From NCBI GenBank assembly GCA_002362105.1, contig DETD01000031.1, forward strand, positions 268,346 through 332,345: 64,000 nucleotides of DNA. Direction: 5' to 3'. The number at the start of each line of letters is the position of its first letter. Positions within the stretch are counted from its first letter, which is position 1. Positions 34,763 to 43,543 of this stretch are shown piece after piece. The position numbers and the translations under genes were made by a program. The stretch is from Bacteroidales bacterium UBA3297 (GTDB taxonomy: Bacteria; Bacteroidota; Bacteroidia; Bacteroidales; Paludibacteraceae). Under the pieces are notes generated by a model. The model was not told where the DNA came from. It was given only the letters and a program-made list of their open reading frames with translations, and ran no database searches.

Positions 34763-35268
34763 TGCCAAGTTTTTTCACCAGTTTAGTTCTTCCTTTCGCA
34801 TTCGCCTTTATTATCCACGATTCGGAGGAGATCGTTTTCCAGCACAAATGGGTGCTGAAGAACAAAGAAATAATTGCCAACCGCTTTCCTTTTTTACAAA
34901 AGCCTCTATTCCATCTTGAAAAGATGAATACAGCGGCTTTTGCCATCGCAGCAACAGAAGAATTATTCGCTCTTATTACAATAGCGCTGCTAGTATCAGC
35001 AGGACTACCAATCTTTATATGGAATGCCATTTCCCTCGCATTCTCATTTCATTTGGTGATACACGTAGCGCAAGGAGCAATACTTCGCAGATATGTACCA
35101 GGACTTGTTACTTCGCTAGTTTTACTACCGTACGCCTATTATATTTCAAAAACGATTTTCAACGCAATGTCGACTCATGCATTTTTCTTATGCGGAGCCA
35201 CCGGAATAATTGCGATGATGGTGAATTTACTATTCGCCCACTGGCTAGGCCAGAAACTTGCACGTTAG
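34762..35268 (+). CDS. HXXEE domain membrane protein
   Basis: The 168-residue protein has about five hydrophobic helices and the family motif IHDSEE near the N-terminus, followed by the charged loop KWVLKNKEIIANRFPFLQ and further His/Glu positions (ATEELFAL, HLVIHVAQG). HXXEE proteins are membrane proteins of unknown function; the conserved His and Glu suggest a metal-dependent reaction in the membrane. It overlaps the M16 gene by one base, so it is the last gene of the DUF3109-M16 operon. Confidence 0.82.
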   Translation: MPSFFTSLVLPFAFAFIIHDSEEIVFQHKWVLKNKEIIANRFPFLQKPLFHLEKMNTAAFAIAATEELFALITIALLVSAGLPIFIWNAISLAFSFHLVIHVAQGAILRRYVPGLVTSLVLLPYAYYISKTIFNAMSTHAFFLCGATGIIAMMVNLLFAHWLGQKLAR

Positions 35269-35289
35269 TTTCTAAGTGTCAGAGTCAAG

Positions 35290-36669
35290 CTATCTCAGTT
35301 CGACCTTCTTCGTAAATCTGTCACCGTTTACAAAACCCGTGAGCACGTAAATGCCCTTTGGCAAACCAGACACATTATTCACCCCAGGTCTTATATTTTT
35401 AACGACAGCACCCTCACAATTAATCAAATAGAAGTTACAAGCAGTGTTGTCTGCCGACAGACAGACGTTCAGTTGTTCATGCGCCGGATTTGGATAAACC
35501 TGCACGTTGGGCAGGACATAGTCGTGGGAAACTGAAGTTTGGATACTGTCTAAAAACGATGCTGGCGGTGTTATACCAATTAGCGCCTCCTGGTTATAAC
35601 TGAAGTCGTAACCCTTGTAAGGAACGATTGAATCGATGGAGAAATAACCATTGAGGTCTCCATTCCACCCCCAGTTAAAATGAAAGAACCCATCGGCATC
35701 GTAGCCGTCGCAAACAAAACAATGACCAACCGTAGCTCCACTACTAGTTCCACTATAAATTAGCGGTCGTCCCTCACTTAGCTCTTTTTTTATCAGTTCT
35801 TTCCACTTTTTAGTAGAATAAGCGCTCCTAATTACCCCCTTAATGGTATTCTTGTCGTAACCGAAATAGGCAGGAAATGCAAACTCCGCATTTTCAGTAG
35901 GGTAATTTTTCTTCACGATTATTCTAGCCTCCGTACCTGATTTTTCGTTACCGAACGCCGACTTTAACGCCATAGCACAATCGGCGAGGAGGGTTGCCAC
36001 CGCATCAACCTGTTCTAGAGAACTTTCAGATGTTAGCGAGACCGGCATCGCCTGCCAATTATAAACCGACTCCTCGAAACTTCCGACTATTGCACCATAT
36101 TTCTTATCGACGTAAGAGATAGAACCAGAACCCCATAAGGGATAGTTCCACTTCTTCATAATAATGCCCATAGCCGTGGCCACACATCCAACAACAGCGG
36201 TATCTCCTTCCTGGCTTACAGGACAATTTACCTTGTAAAGTCCATTTTGCCACCAGTTCGCCTCACACAAAGGGTCAACCGTATTTTTCAAGGCTTTTAA
36301 AGACTTTCCATTCTGCAGTTTCTGGATTTCGTGTGAATGTACAGCATGCTGGTAGCCAAGCATCCAACTCTGGGCATTGGAAGGAAGACTTTTCCAGTCG
36401 AAACGGCCTCTGGCCGCATAGCCCAATATGCCGTTACCCGTGTTTTTTGACACAAGTACATAACCATTACCCTCTCCCACATTGAACGCAAAGAAGTTCA
36501 AACTGTCAGGCACATCGGCCAAAGCTATTTCGCCTGGGTCTGCTGAAAATTTATGCGACACGAAAAGAGATACTGCGTGTTGTGCTTCTTGCAGGTCCTT
36601 TTTCTGTGCGTAACAGACATTAGTCCCCAAAACCAGCAGGAAGAGCGACAAATACAAAGTCTTTCCCAT
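35290..36669 (-). CDS. Secreted C10 family cysteine peptidase with type A T9SS sorting domain
   Basis: The 459-residue protein has a signal peptide (1-21), a propeptide-like N-terminal domain, and the streptopain-type catalytic domain: Cys162 in VVGCVATAMGIIMKKWNYP and His316 in GATVGHCFVCDGYDADGFFHF, followed by FNWGWNGDLNGYF. From about residue 393 a C-terminal domain starts with VYPNPAHEQLNV and ends TKKVELR, a type IX secretion signal of type A. It is thus an exported protease released or anchored at the surface. The 17-base gap to the upstream gene puts it last in a six-gene operon. Confidence 0.92.
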   Translation of the reverse strand: MGKTLYLSLFLLVLGTNVCYAQKKDLQEAQHAVSLFVSHKFSADPGEIALADVPDSLNFFAFNVGEGNGYVLVSKNTGNGILGYAARGRFDWKSLPSNAQSWMLGYQHAVHSHEIQKLQNGKSLKALKNTVDPLCEANWWQNGLYKVNCPVSQEGDTAVVGCVATAMGIIMKKWNYPLWGSGSISYVDKKYGAIVGSFEESVYNWQAMPVSLTSESSLEQVDAVATLLADCAMALKSAFGNEKSGTEARIIVKKNYPTENAEFAFPAYFGYDKNTIKGVIRSAYSTKKWKELIKKELSEGRPLIYSGTSSGATVGHCFVCDGYDADGFFHFNWGWNGDLNGYFSIDSIVPYKGYDFSYNQEALIGITPPASFLDSIQTSVSHDYVLPNVQVYPNPAHEQLNVCLSADNTACNFYLINCEGAVVKNIRPGVNNVSGLPKGIYVLTGFVNGDRFTKKVELR

Positions 36670-36686
36670 AATTTAAAGGAATGAGT

Positions 36687-37580
36687 TTAATGGTACGAGA
36701 GTGCAGTTGGACACGCATCTAACTTGATGCCGAAAATTTGTCCGTCGGCCGATATTTCGAAAGGTAGTCTGAAGAACATGCCCAAGCCCCATTTTGCATC
36801 AATGTAAAGGCAGAGCGTTCCCATTTCAATCCAATAAGTAAAAACCTCCTGACCCGAGTAGGGATTGAAAATACTCATATAACCATGTTGTTCGGGTCCT
36901 GAATAAGGAGGCGGTAGCTTTCTACGGTTGCCGGCCAACAACTTTTCCGCCTGCTCAGAGTTCATGAAAACAATATGGTAATCACCAAAATCCCAAACTC
37001 CTGAAATATCGTTCAGGAGTGAGTCCTTATTTTCAAAAAGGAAATCAGTACCATCTTTCCCCGTGCACTTAAAATTGCTTTCCGAGCGCTTAATTTGGAT
37101 AGTTAACAGATTCCCTTCGATAAGGTATTTAAACGGGAAAGCGCTGCTTTTTCCGCCAAACGGAAGGTCGGTCAGGAAAAGCGAATCAGAAGTCCAAATG
37201 CCACCGAGAAAGTTTTTCCCGTCGAAGATAGGCAGCATCCTCTCGCTTATCTCACCCTGGTGTGCCTTGTCTATCTTTTTCCATGTTTTTAGGGCCTTCT
37301 TGTCCTTCGTTTTCGTAAAGTCGAAGCAAAAGGTAGGCACAGTCCTTACAGCATCTTTCCAATCAGCACCCGTGAATTTCAGGTACGAGGTATTCTCTTT
37401 CAACAGATTGAAGTGAACGTCGAAGAGGAGCTGGCTCTTCTGGTAACCATTGGGAGTCAGTTTTAAAATTTCGGAATCAACTATCGCAAATTGAATTCCG
37501 CCCCATGAGCGTGCAGTTTCTTGAGCAAAACTGTTAGCAAAATAACAACAGAGTGTGGCAAGAAAGAGAAAAATCCTCAT
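36687..37580 (-). CDS. Secreted protein of unknown function next to the C10 protease
   Basis: The 297-residue protein has a signal peptide (MRIFLFLATLCCYFANSFAQ) but no lipobox and no T9SS domain. The rest is beta-rich, with many aromatics and a Pro/Gly loop (RKLPPPYSGPEQHGYMS). No family recognised. It is 17 bases ahead of the C10 protease and 12 bases behind the ligase gene, so it is translated from the same message. Possible roles are inhibitor, chaperone or substrate of the protease; none can be shown. Confidence 0.7.
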   Translation of the reverse strand: MRIFLFLATLCCYFANSFAQETARSWGGIQFAIVDSEILKLTPNGYQKSQLLFDVHFNLLKENTSYLKFTGADWKDAVRTVPTFCFDFTKTKDKKALKTWKKIDKAHQGEISERMLPIFDGKNFLGGIWTSDSLFLTDLPFGGKSSAFPFKYLIEGNLLTIQIKRSESNFKCTGKDGTDFLFENKDSLLNDISGVWDFGDYHIVFMNSEQAEKLLAGNRRKLPPPYSGPEQHGYMSIFNPYSGQEVFTYWIEMGTLCLYIDAKWGLGMFFRLPFEISADGQIFGIKLDACPTALSYH

Positions 37581-37592
37581 AAACAGAAATCA

Positions 37593-38903
37593 TTAAATTA
37601 TCTTCTTTCTGTTGTCTATAAACTTAATCGGCTTACGGCTCATTTGCGGGAACTGCATAGCCTGCATCTCGGCTGGAGTATGGAAGATGATACGTGGAGC
37701 GACACGCACCTTGGCGCGGAACTGATCTTTCAACACCTTCTCGAACTGTTCTGACGGATTACCCGTTCCAATATGGATAGCGATATCGTCGGTACCCAAA
37801 TCGTTAGTCGACACTTCAATGATGTAGCCAGCCAAGCCCTGAACATCGTCTAGCACATCAGACAAAGAACTAGGGAAAAGGGTTGTACCCTTGAACTTTA
37901 TCATCTGGCCCTTTCTGCCCAATATAGAGCTCAAGCGCATCGTGTTACGTCCACATTTACAAGGTTCCACATGGTGGTAGCAAACATCACCCGTCTTAAA
38001 ACGGACTAGAGGGAAGCCCTCAATACCAAGCGTCGTGATAGTAACCTCACCAGGTTGGTCATCGGCAACAGGTTGGTTATTCTCGTCGAGGAATTCCACA
38101 ACAATCAGTTCAGGCTGGTGGTGTCCGCCACAGCCGCATCCACACTCCGAGAAACCAGTCTGCATCTCGGTAGAGGCATAAGTGGTGAACAGTTGCAGTT
38201 CAGGCCAACGGTCATGAATCTTTTGGCTGAGAACTGTAAACGTGAAATCTGGATTTCGGAGCGACTCTCCTATACAGATGGCTTTCTTCAACGAGCAGTT
38301 ATGGTAGTCAATACCATGCGCTACCGCATAGTCGATAAGTTTCATCAAGAAAGAAGGAACAACAACACAAGCCGTTGGCTTTATACGGTTAATAGTGTCC
38401 CATTGCAATTCAGGAATTCCGTTTCCAACACGTACAATGCCCGCACCAATACGCACAGCACCCATAAAGTAAGCCAAACCTGCCATAAAACGGCGGTCGA
38501 TGGTGGTCATTTCTTGAATAATGTCGCTCTTGGTCAGGCCAGCCGCACTGAAAGTGAGGAATTCGTTATAGGCCAAGCGGTCAAGGTCGTTCTTGGTCAA
38601 ACCCACAATAACGGGGTCGCCCATAGTGCCGCTAGTGGTTACAATGTCAGTAATCTCTTCTTTAGATACGCAGTAAAAATCTTGATTATATTCCTGCAGT
38701 TCCTTTTTAGTGGTAACCGGAATTTTCTGCAAATCGGCAACGGTTTTTATGTCGGCAACATTAATATTGTTTTCGGCAAACAAACGTTTGTAGTAAGGAG
38801 AATTTTTACTTACATATTCAATAGCTTTCTGTAGGCGTTCGTTTTGGAAAGCTTCAATTTCAGCTTTTGACTTAAACTGTATTTCAGTATGTTCCTCAAA
38901 CAT
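37593..38903 (-). CDS. Phenylacetate-CoA ligase family adenylate-forming enzyme (PaaK-like)
   Basis: The 436-residue protein has the PaaK layout: ELQEYNQDFYCVSKEE, the P-loop-like TTSGTMGDPVIVGLTKNDL, TTYASTEMQTGFSECGC and the RFKTGDVCYHHVEPCKCGR motif, with a Cys-rich stretch CGCGCGG, and a C-terminal domain containing RKGQMIKFKGTTLFP. It would activate an aryl or related carboxylic acid to an acyl-AMP and acyl-CoA in the cytoplasm. Phenylacetate is the reference substrate but aryl acids of amino-acid breakdown are equally likely. It sits in the hisH-hisF-C45-PaaK operon. Confidence 0.9.
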   Translation of the reverse strand: MFEEHTEIQFKSKAEIEAFQNERLQKAIEYVSKNSPYYKRLFAENNINVADIKTVADLQKIPVTTKKELQEYNQDFYCVSKEEITDIVTTSGTMGDPVIVGLTKNDLDRLAYNEFLTFSAAGLTKSDIIQEMTTIDRRFMAGLAYFMGAVRIGAGIVRVGNGIPELQWDTINRIKPTACVVVPSFLMKLIDYAVAHGIDYHNCSLKKAICIGESLRNPDFTFTVLSQKIHDRWPELQLFTTYASTEMQTGFSECGCGCGGHHQPELIVVEFLDENNQPVADDQPGEVTITTLGIEGFPLVRFKTGDVCYHHVEPCKCGRNTMRLSSILGRKGQMIKFKGTTLFPSSLSDVLDDVQGLAGYIIEVSTNDLGTDDIAIHIGTGNPSEQFEKVLKDQFRAKVRVAPRIIFHTPAEMQAMQFPQMSRKPIKFIDNRKKII

Positions 38904-38924
38904 GGTATATGTATTTTAGTCTTA

Positions 38925-40673
38925 TTATTTCAGATTCTTCTTTTCAGTCAGAGCCTTTATCTTTTTCTCTATCCGTTCTTTCTCCATCTGTTTCGGAATG
39001 CGGCATTCCAGAGCCTTCTTCCAGAATTTTAGCCGTACAGTGTCGTAACACTCGATGTCGGGACGACAGTCGCCTGCAAGTTCGTAGGTTTTGTAGAAGT
39101 TCGGATTGGACGCTATTAGTCTCTCCACATCGTCATCGTAGATTTCTAACGGATTCTTTTTCTTAAACTGACGAACCAGCTGGCGATACAGGAGGTAGCC
39201 TTTGAAATCGGGGCTGTTTATGAAACTGCTGTCAGCAGCAATGCTCAGTTCGTCAACCGATGCGTTTCCGCGTGCCGCCTTAGGGTTAGCGAATATCCTA
39301 CCAAGGTCGTAACAGACGAACTTGCCTTCTTGCCAAGGTGCGGTCGATACCCACATCTGCAGTTTGGTAGCATTGAACACGACAGAATGCAGCCCCTGCA
39401 ATTGGTTAAGGGCTAATTCGTTTCCGTAACCAATGTTGTCGTCTTCTGTTCCTTTTTTATCTCGGAGTATGCATACTGCTTTTTCCGGAGTTAGAGGAGC
39501 CATTTTTTGAACAAGGTCGCTTGCGCGTTTCCAGCGTGCAGGACTGTCGCTGGTCTTTATGTTTTCAATGTTGTTTTCGTCTTTTTCAAATTCCGGGCTC
39601 TGGTAGTGGTTAGAACAGACTATCCATTCTTGTCCTTGCGGAGCCTCGTATAGTGTGCATTGGTCAACGCTCTTCTCAATAATGGCAGTGTGTCCATCGC
39701 TGGCGGAACCGATGAGGAGGGATTCCGACACAAAGGTGTGTGTGCTGTCGGCAATGGCTTTTGCCTCTGCAATGTTGTGCGCGTATTGTAGAATGCGGCG
39801 TGCCAGAATGGAGATAGGAGTAGCCGAACCAGTTGGCATTGTGCTTTTGGCTGCGTTAATGGTAACGGTCAATCCTTTCTCGTTCATACCAGAACAAACA
39901 CCGGTCATACCCGGCCAGGTTACGAATGCAAACTTGTAGCCGGTGGTCGGATTAACGAAAGCCACTTCCTTGTTCTTCGCAAAGTCGTCGCCCATATAGA
40001 AGTCGAAATTGCGACCTACTATCAAATCGCCACCCTCACTGTTTTTGCCCCAGGTTGAGAACGAGGTGCAACCTACCATCATGTAGTCTTGCATGGCATG
40101 ACCAAGGTCGTGCGCGGCATGGAAGTTGAGTTGTCGGTCGTAGGGGTCGCCCACATAGTCGAACTCGTGCGAGCAGGCATTCGACATGGCGTAGATTTCC
40201 TCAAGGTTTTCCTCCGGGACAAAACTGGTTAAGTTGCGGTTATAGGTCTTGATGAAATACTTTAGCAGGTGCTGGTACTTTCGGTTGGGAACAAGTTCGT
40301 CAATTTGGTTCATAAAGACTTTCTCTTGGTAATAGAGCAAGTCTTTGTTGAGTTTGCCGAAAGCGTCTCCACGCTGAAGAGCGTCACCCTCAACATAGAG
40401 TTCCCAAATACTGTCTTTGCTCTGCTGCATCCAATTGTTGCCAACAAAGGAACCCAGCGAATCGTTCTGGACCTCGGCAGTTGCTGGGATATCAGTATTC
40501 CTTGGGTACTTGATGTCTACGGCAATGTTGTAGTAGACAATGAAGGCTACTACCGACAACGCCAAGATGATGAATGTCCATTTTATCGTCTTGAGAATGA
40601 CTCTAACAACACCCCAACCAAACTTGAAGGCTAAAAGAGCCAAGACAACAAGCAGAGTATAAAGTACCCACAT
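38925..40673 (-). CDS. C45 family autoproteolytic acyltransferase/hydrolase, membrane anchored
   Basis: The 582-residue protein has two N-terminal membrane helices (about 2-22 and 32-49), then a large domain with the C45/Ntn-hydrolase signature MMVGCTSFSTWGKNSEGG. Cys202 would become the N-terminal nucleophile after self-cleavage; IVGRNFDFYMG and MTGVCSGMNEKGLTVTIN are typical of the acyl-CoA:6-aminopenicillanate acyltransferase family. The two-helix topology suggests the catalytic part faces the periplasm or stays at the membrane. It begins five bases after hisF and ends 21 bases before the PaaK-like gene. Substrate unknown. Confidence 0.88.
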   Translation of the reverse strand: MWVLYTLLVVLALLAFKFGWGVVRVILKTIKWTFIILALSVVAFIVYYNIAVDIKYPRNTDIPATAEVQNDSLGSFVGNNWMQQSKDSIWELYVEGDALQRGDAFGKLNKDLLYYQEKVFMNQIDELVPNRKYQHLLKYFIKTYNRNLTSFVPEENLEEIYAMSNACSHEFDYVGDPYDRQLNFHAAHDLGHAMQDYMMVGCTSFSTWGKNSEGGDLIVGRNFDFYMGDDFAKNKEVAFVNPTTGYKFAFVTWPGMTGVCSGMNEKGLTVTINAAKSTMPTGSATPISILARRILQYAHNIAEAKAIADSTHTFVSESLLIGSASDGHTAIIEKSVDQCTLYEAPQGQEWIVCSNHYQSPEFEKDENNIENIKTSDSPARWKRASDLVQKMAPLTPEKAVCILRDKKGTEDDNIGYGNELALNQLQGLHSVVFNATKLQMWVSTAPWQEGKFVCYDLGRIFANPKAARGNASVDELSIAADSSFINSPDFKGYLLYRQLVRQFKKKNPLEIYDDDVERLIASNPNFYKTYELAGDCRPDIECYDTVRLKFWKKALECRIPKQMEKERIEKKIKALTEKKNLK

Positions 40674-40678
40674 AAAAT

Positions 40679-41440
40679 TTATACAATACGCATTGGAATG
40701 TTTTCTCCAGCCAAATAGTTCTTAAGGTCTGGAATAGCGATTTCGTGGAAGTGGAAGATGCTGGCAGCAAGAGCAGCGTCGGCCTTACCTGTAGTGAACA
40801 CATCTTTGAAGTGTTCCATTGCACCAGCACCGCCAGAAGCGATGACAGGTATAGAAAGGTCTTCGCTCAAACGTGCTAAGGCGTCGTTAGCGAAACCTTG
40901 CTTCACACCGTCATGGTTCATACTGGTGAAGAGAATTTCGCCAGCGCCACGTTCTTGTGCCTCGCGGGCCCACTCGAAAAGTTTACGGTCGGTAGCGATA
41001 CGCCCTCCGTTCAAGTAACAAGTCCATTCACCCGACTCGTCAAGTTTGGCATCGATAGCCACAGTACATACTTGCGAGCCAAACTGCTTGGCAACTTCGC
41101 TAATAAGGTCGGGATTCTTAATGGCCGCCGAGTTAATTGACACCTTGTCTGCACCAGCAGCCAACAGAGTATCAACATCCTTCAGTTCGTGGATTCCACC
41201 ACCAACAGTAAACGGGATTGAGATATTTTGTGCGATGCGGGTTACCAACTCTGAGAAAGTTTTACGTCCTTCATGCGAAGCCGTAATATCAAGGAAGACC
41301 AACTCATCGGCCCCTTGGCGGCTGTATTCAGCGCCAAGTTCAACCGGGTCACCCACGTTGCGTATATTTTCAAAATTAACACCTTTAACGGTCTGACCGT
41401 TTTTAATGTCAAGACATGGTATAATTCGTTTTGCGAGCAT
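40679..41440 (-). CDS. hisF: Imidazole glycerol phosphate synthase, cyclase subunit
   Basis: The 253-residue TIM barrel has catalytic Asp11 in IPCLDIKNGQ and Asp130-region VAIDAKLDESG, plus IPFTVGGGIHEL and PVIASGGAGAMEHF phosphate-binding turns. It uses ammonia from HisH to make imidazole glycerol phosphate and AICAR in histidine synthesis. Motifs agree with real HisF rather than the HisF-like proteins of sugar pathways. HisA, HisI and other his genes are not in the window, which is unusual because the order hisH-hisA-hisF is common. Confidence 0.95.
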   Translation of the reverse strand: MLAKRIIPCLDIKNGQTVKGVNFENIRNVGDPVELGAEYSRQGADELVFLDITASHEGRKTFSELVTRIAQNISIPFTVGGGIHELKDVDTLLAAGADKVSINSAAIKNPDLISEVAKQFGSQVCTVAIDAKLDESGEWTCYLNGGRIATDRKLFEWAREAQERGAGEILFTSMNHDGVKQGFANDALARLSEDLSIPVIASGGAGAMEHFKDVFTTGKADAALAASIFHFHEIAIPDLKNYLAGENIPMRIV

Positions 41441-41451
41441 GAGAGTCAGTT

Positions 41452-42054
41452 TTAAAGGTCAAGAAAATTCTTAAGCACTGTTTCACCAACGCTTCCACTC
41501 TTCTCTGGGTGGAACTGCACGGCATAGAAGTTGTCGCGGTGCAAGGCGGCACTATAGTCGTTGATGTAGTTGGTGGTCGCAATGGTATTTGCGCCTACAG
41601 TTGCATAGTAGCTATGAACGTAGTAAAAATACGGGTCCTTCTTCAAACCCTTGAAAAGCGGGCATCCATCGGCAGGAGCTATCGTATTCCAACCCATGTG
41701 TGGCACTTTGTTGATTTGAGCGTTAGGCTCGAACTTCTGAACAGTTTCGTTAAAGATGCCCAAACATTCAACCAACCCGTTATCGGCCTCCGTGCTACTT
41801 TTGCACATTAACTGCATACCTATGCAGATGCCCAAAACAGGTTGCTTTAAATCGACAATCAGTTCATCAAGTTTATGCTCACGCAAGTATTTCATGGTGG
41901 TTTCCGCCTCGCCAACGCCAGGGAAGATGACCTTGTCGGCCGACTTGATGATTTCAGGTTCGCCGGTAATCTCAGCCTGCGCACCAATCCGTTTCATGGC
42001 ATTATCGACGGAGCGGATATTGCCGGCATTGTATTTAATGATGGCTACTTTCAT
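41452..42054 (-). CDS. hisH: Imidazole glycerol phosphate synthase, glutamine amidotransferase subunit
   Basis: The 200-residue class I amidotransferase has its Cys nucleophile in LGICIGMQLM and the His/Glu pair in AVQFHPEKSGSVG, with KVIFPGVGEAETTMKYL at the N-terminus. It splits glutamine to feed ammonia to HisF. First gene of a six-gene minus-strand operon with its own promoter. Confidence 0.96.
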   Translation of the reverse strand: MKVAIIKYNAGNIRSVDNAMKRIGAQAEITGEPEIIKSADKVIFPGVGEAETTMKYLREHKLDELIVDLKQPVLGICIGMQLMCKSSTEADNGLVECLGIFNETVQKFEPNAQINKVPHMGWNTIAPADGCPLFKGLKKDPYFYYVHSYYATVGANTIATTNYINDYSAALHRDNFYAVQFHPEKSGSVGETVLKNFLDL

Positions 42055-42080
42055 CTGTATATTATTGTTTCTTAATTAAG

Positions 42081-42112
42081 CAAATTTACTCAAAAGGAAC
42101 GGCAAAAACCAA
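42081..42112 (-). promoter_or_regulatory. Promoter of the hisH operon
   Basis: On the minus strand TTG (42110-42112), a 21-nt spacer, TAAATTTG (42081-42088). The hisH start is 27 nt farther on. Confidence 0.55.
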
Positions 42113-42127
42113 TCCTATACACGTGTT

Positions 42128-43198
42128 TCACAGCGCAATCTCACCACTGCCGTAACACAATCGGTGTTCGGCATCGTAAAGCACCCCAAACTGTCCAGGG
42201 GCAATACCCTGAATGGCATTGTCGGCCACAATATGGTACATGTCGCCATTTTTAGTGATGGTACCTTTAAGATATTCAGGAGAATGTCTGATTTTAAAAC
42301 AGATACGCTTACCTTCTGGCGGCAAATCGCCCCAAGGGTCTTCGGTAATGAAGTGTACGCAACGCAGATTCAGTTCCCTGCTTTCGTAGTTCATCAGATC
42401 TATCTTGTTCGAGATGTAGACAATGTTGTATTCGATGTCCTTCTTAACCACATACCAAGGGCCACCACCAAAACCAAGTCCATGTCGCTGTCCGATGGTG
42501 TAAAACCAATAGCCCTTGTGCATTCCCATTTTCTTGTTGGTGTCAGCATTAATCACGTAGCCTTCCTTTTCTCCAAGAAAGCGCTTGATATAATCGTTAT
42601 AATTGATTTTCCCCAAGAAACAGATGCCCTGGCTATCTTTACGCTTGGCAGTAACAAGATGTTCGCGCTCAGCAATTTCACGGACCTCGTGCTTATAGAG
42701 GTCGCCAATTGGGAAGATGGCCTTTTTCAGTTGGAAGTTATCCAACTGTGCCAAGAAGTCAGTTTGGTCTTTAACAGGGTCAGGACTGGTAGCCAACCAT
42801 TTCTTTCCATCCACCACAGCGGTCGTGGCATAGTGTCCGGTCGCAATCAGGTCATACTGATAACCAGCCTTCTCTTCGAAACAGCCGAATTTAATGAGTT
42901 TGTTACACATAACATCGGGGTTGGGCGTCAGTCCAGCCTTTACTTTTTCCATTGTATAAGCCACCACTTTATCCCAATACTCATGATGAAGGTCCACCAC
43001 TTGTAGTTTGCATCCGAACTTTCGGCAAAGAGAAGTCGCCATTTCGAGATCCTCCTCCGAAGTACAGTTCCATTCGGTATCTTCCTCTGGTCCAATCTTA
43101 ATGTAGAAACAATCGGGGGTATAGCCTTGCTCTTTTAGGCGGTAGAGGGCAACGCTGCTGTCTACGCCACCCGAAAGGAGTAATGCAATCTTTTCCAT
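42128..43198 (-). CDS. mnmA: tRNA-specific 2-thiouridylase MnmA
   Basis: The ATG at 43198 is used; a TTG nine bases earlier is less likely. The ~356-residue protein has the PP-loop LLLSGGVDSSVALYRL, the first catalytic Cys (Cys98) in TPNPDVMCNKLIKFG and the second in GICFLGKINYNDYI. It transfers sulphur to U34 of Lys, Glu and Gln tRNAs. Sulphur would come from an IscS/Tus-type chain outside the window. Its 73-base gap to hisH contains the hisH promoter, so it is a separate unit. Confidence 0.95.
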   Translation of the reverse strand: MEKIALLLSGGVDSSVALYRLKEQGYTPDCFYIKIGPEEDTEWNCTSEEDLEMATSLCRKFGCKLQVVDLHHEYWDKVVAYTMEKVKAGLTPNPDVMCNKLIKFGCFEEKAGYQYDLIATGHYATTAVVDGKKWLATSPDPVKDQTDFLAQLDNFQLKKAIFPIGDLYKHEVREIAEREHLVTAKRKDSQGICFLGKINYNDYIKRFLGEKEGYVINADTNKKMGMHKGYWFYTIGQRHGLGFGGGPWYVVKKDIEYNIVYISNKIDLMNYESRELNLRCVHFITEDPWGDLPPEGKRICFKIRHSPEYLKGTITKNGDMYHIVADNAIQGIAPGQFGVLYDAEHRLCYGSGEIAL

Positions 43199-43215
43199 CT
43201 TGTGCAACTTTTATG

Positions 43216-43223
43216 CAAAGATA
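43216..43223 (-). promoter_or_regulatory. Probable -7 box of mnmA
   Basis: TATCTTTG on the minus strand matches TAnnTTTG and is 17 nt ahead of the start codon. The -33 element is not clear. Confidence 0.45.
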
Positions 43224-43505
43224 CGCAATAAGGGCGAATTAATGCCTTGTGAGAGCTGCCAAATATGCATTTAACTATAGCAGATGCAATTCTTTATCTT
43301 CCAGGGGAGATGTGAGCGGAACCAAGCTATAAAAAAAACTGGACAAATACCTCAACACCACCTATCAGAACAACGCCGAGCATCTGTTTCCTAATAAAAC
43401 ATTTTCTATTCAACATTGCCTACATCTGGGGTGCCAATCGGAAGCCATTGACGACAACACATTCTTTCAAAACCCATAAAATGATAATTGTCTCTTATTT
43501 TTTGG

Positions 43506-43521
43506 TATATTTGTACATTTG
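43506..43521 (+). promoter_or_regulatory. Tandem -7-like boxes before the PASTA gene
   Basis: TATATTTG (43506-43513) and TACATTTG (43514-43521) are adjacent and both match TAnnTTTG. A TTG at 43488-43490 is too near for the standard spacing with either, so which is used is open. Confidence 0.4.
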
Positions 43522-43543
43522 AAGTTTGAAAAAGAGCAATCTC

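Larger units (their letters stand above)
43199..43543. other. Intergenic region with possible gene remnant
   Basis: This 345-base gap holds the mnmA -7 box (43216-43223, minus strand), promoter-like boxes of the PASTA gene (43506-43521) and, at 43333-43479, a 48-codon open stretch without a start codon whose codon choice (CTG GAC AAA TAC CTC AAC) looks like coding DNA. It may be the tail of a decayed gene. Confidence 0.35.

Noticed and set aside
40679..42054. HisF/HisH as sugar-pathway paralogues (lipopolysaccharide amidotransferases)
   Set aside because: Lengths and catalytic motifs match true histidine enzymes, and no nucleotide-sugar genes lie near.
38055..43006. Plus-strand frames opposite the PaaK, C45, HisF and MnmA genes
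   Set aside because: All are antisense to strongly supported genes and have no recognisable domains.
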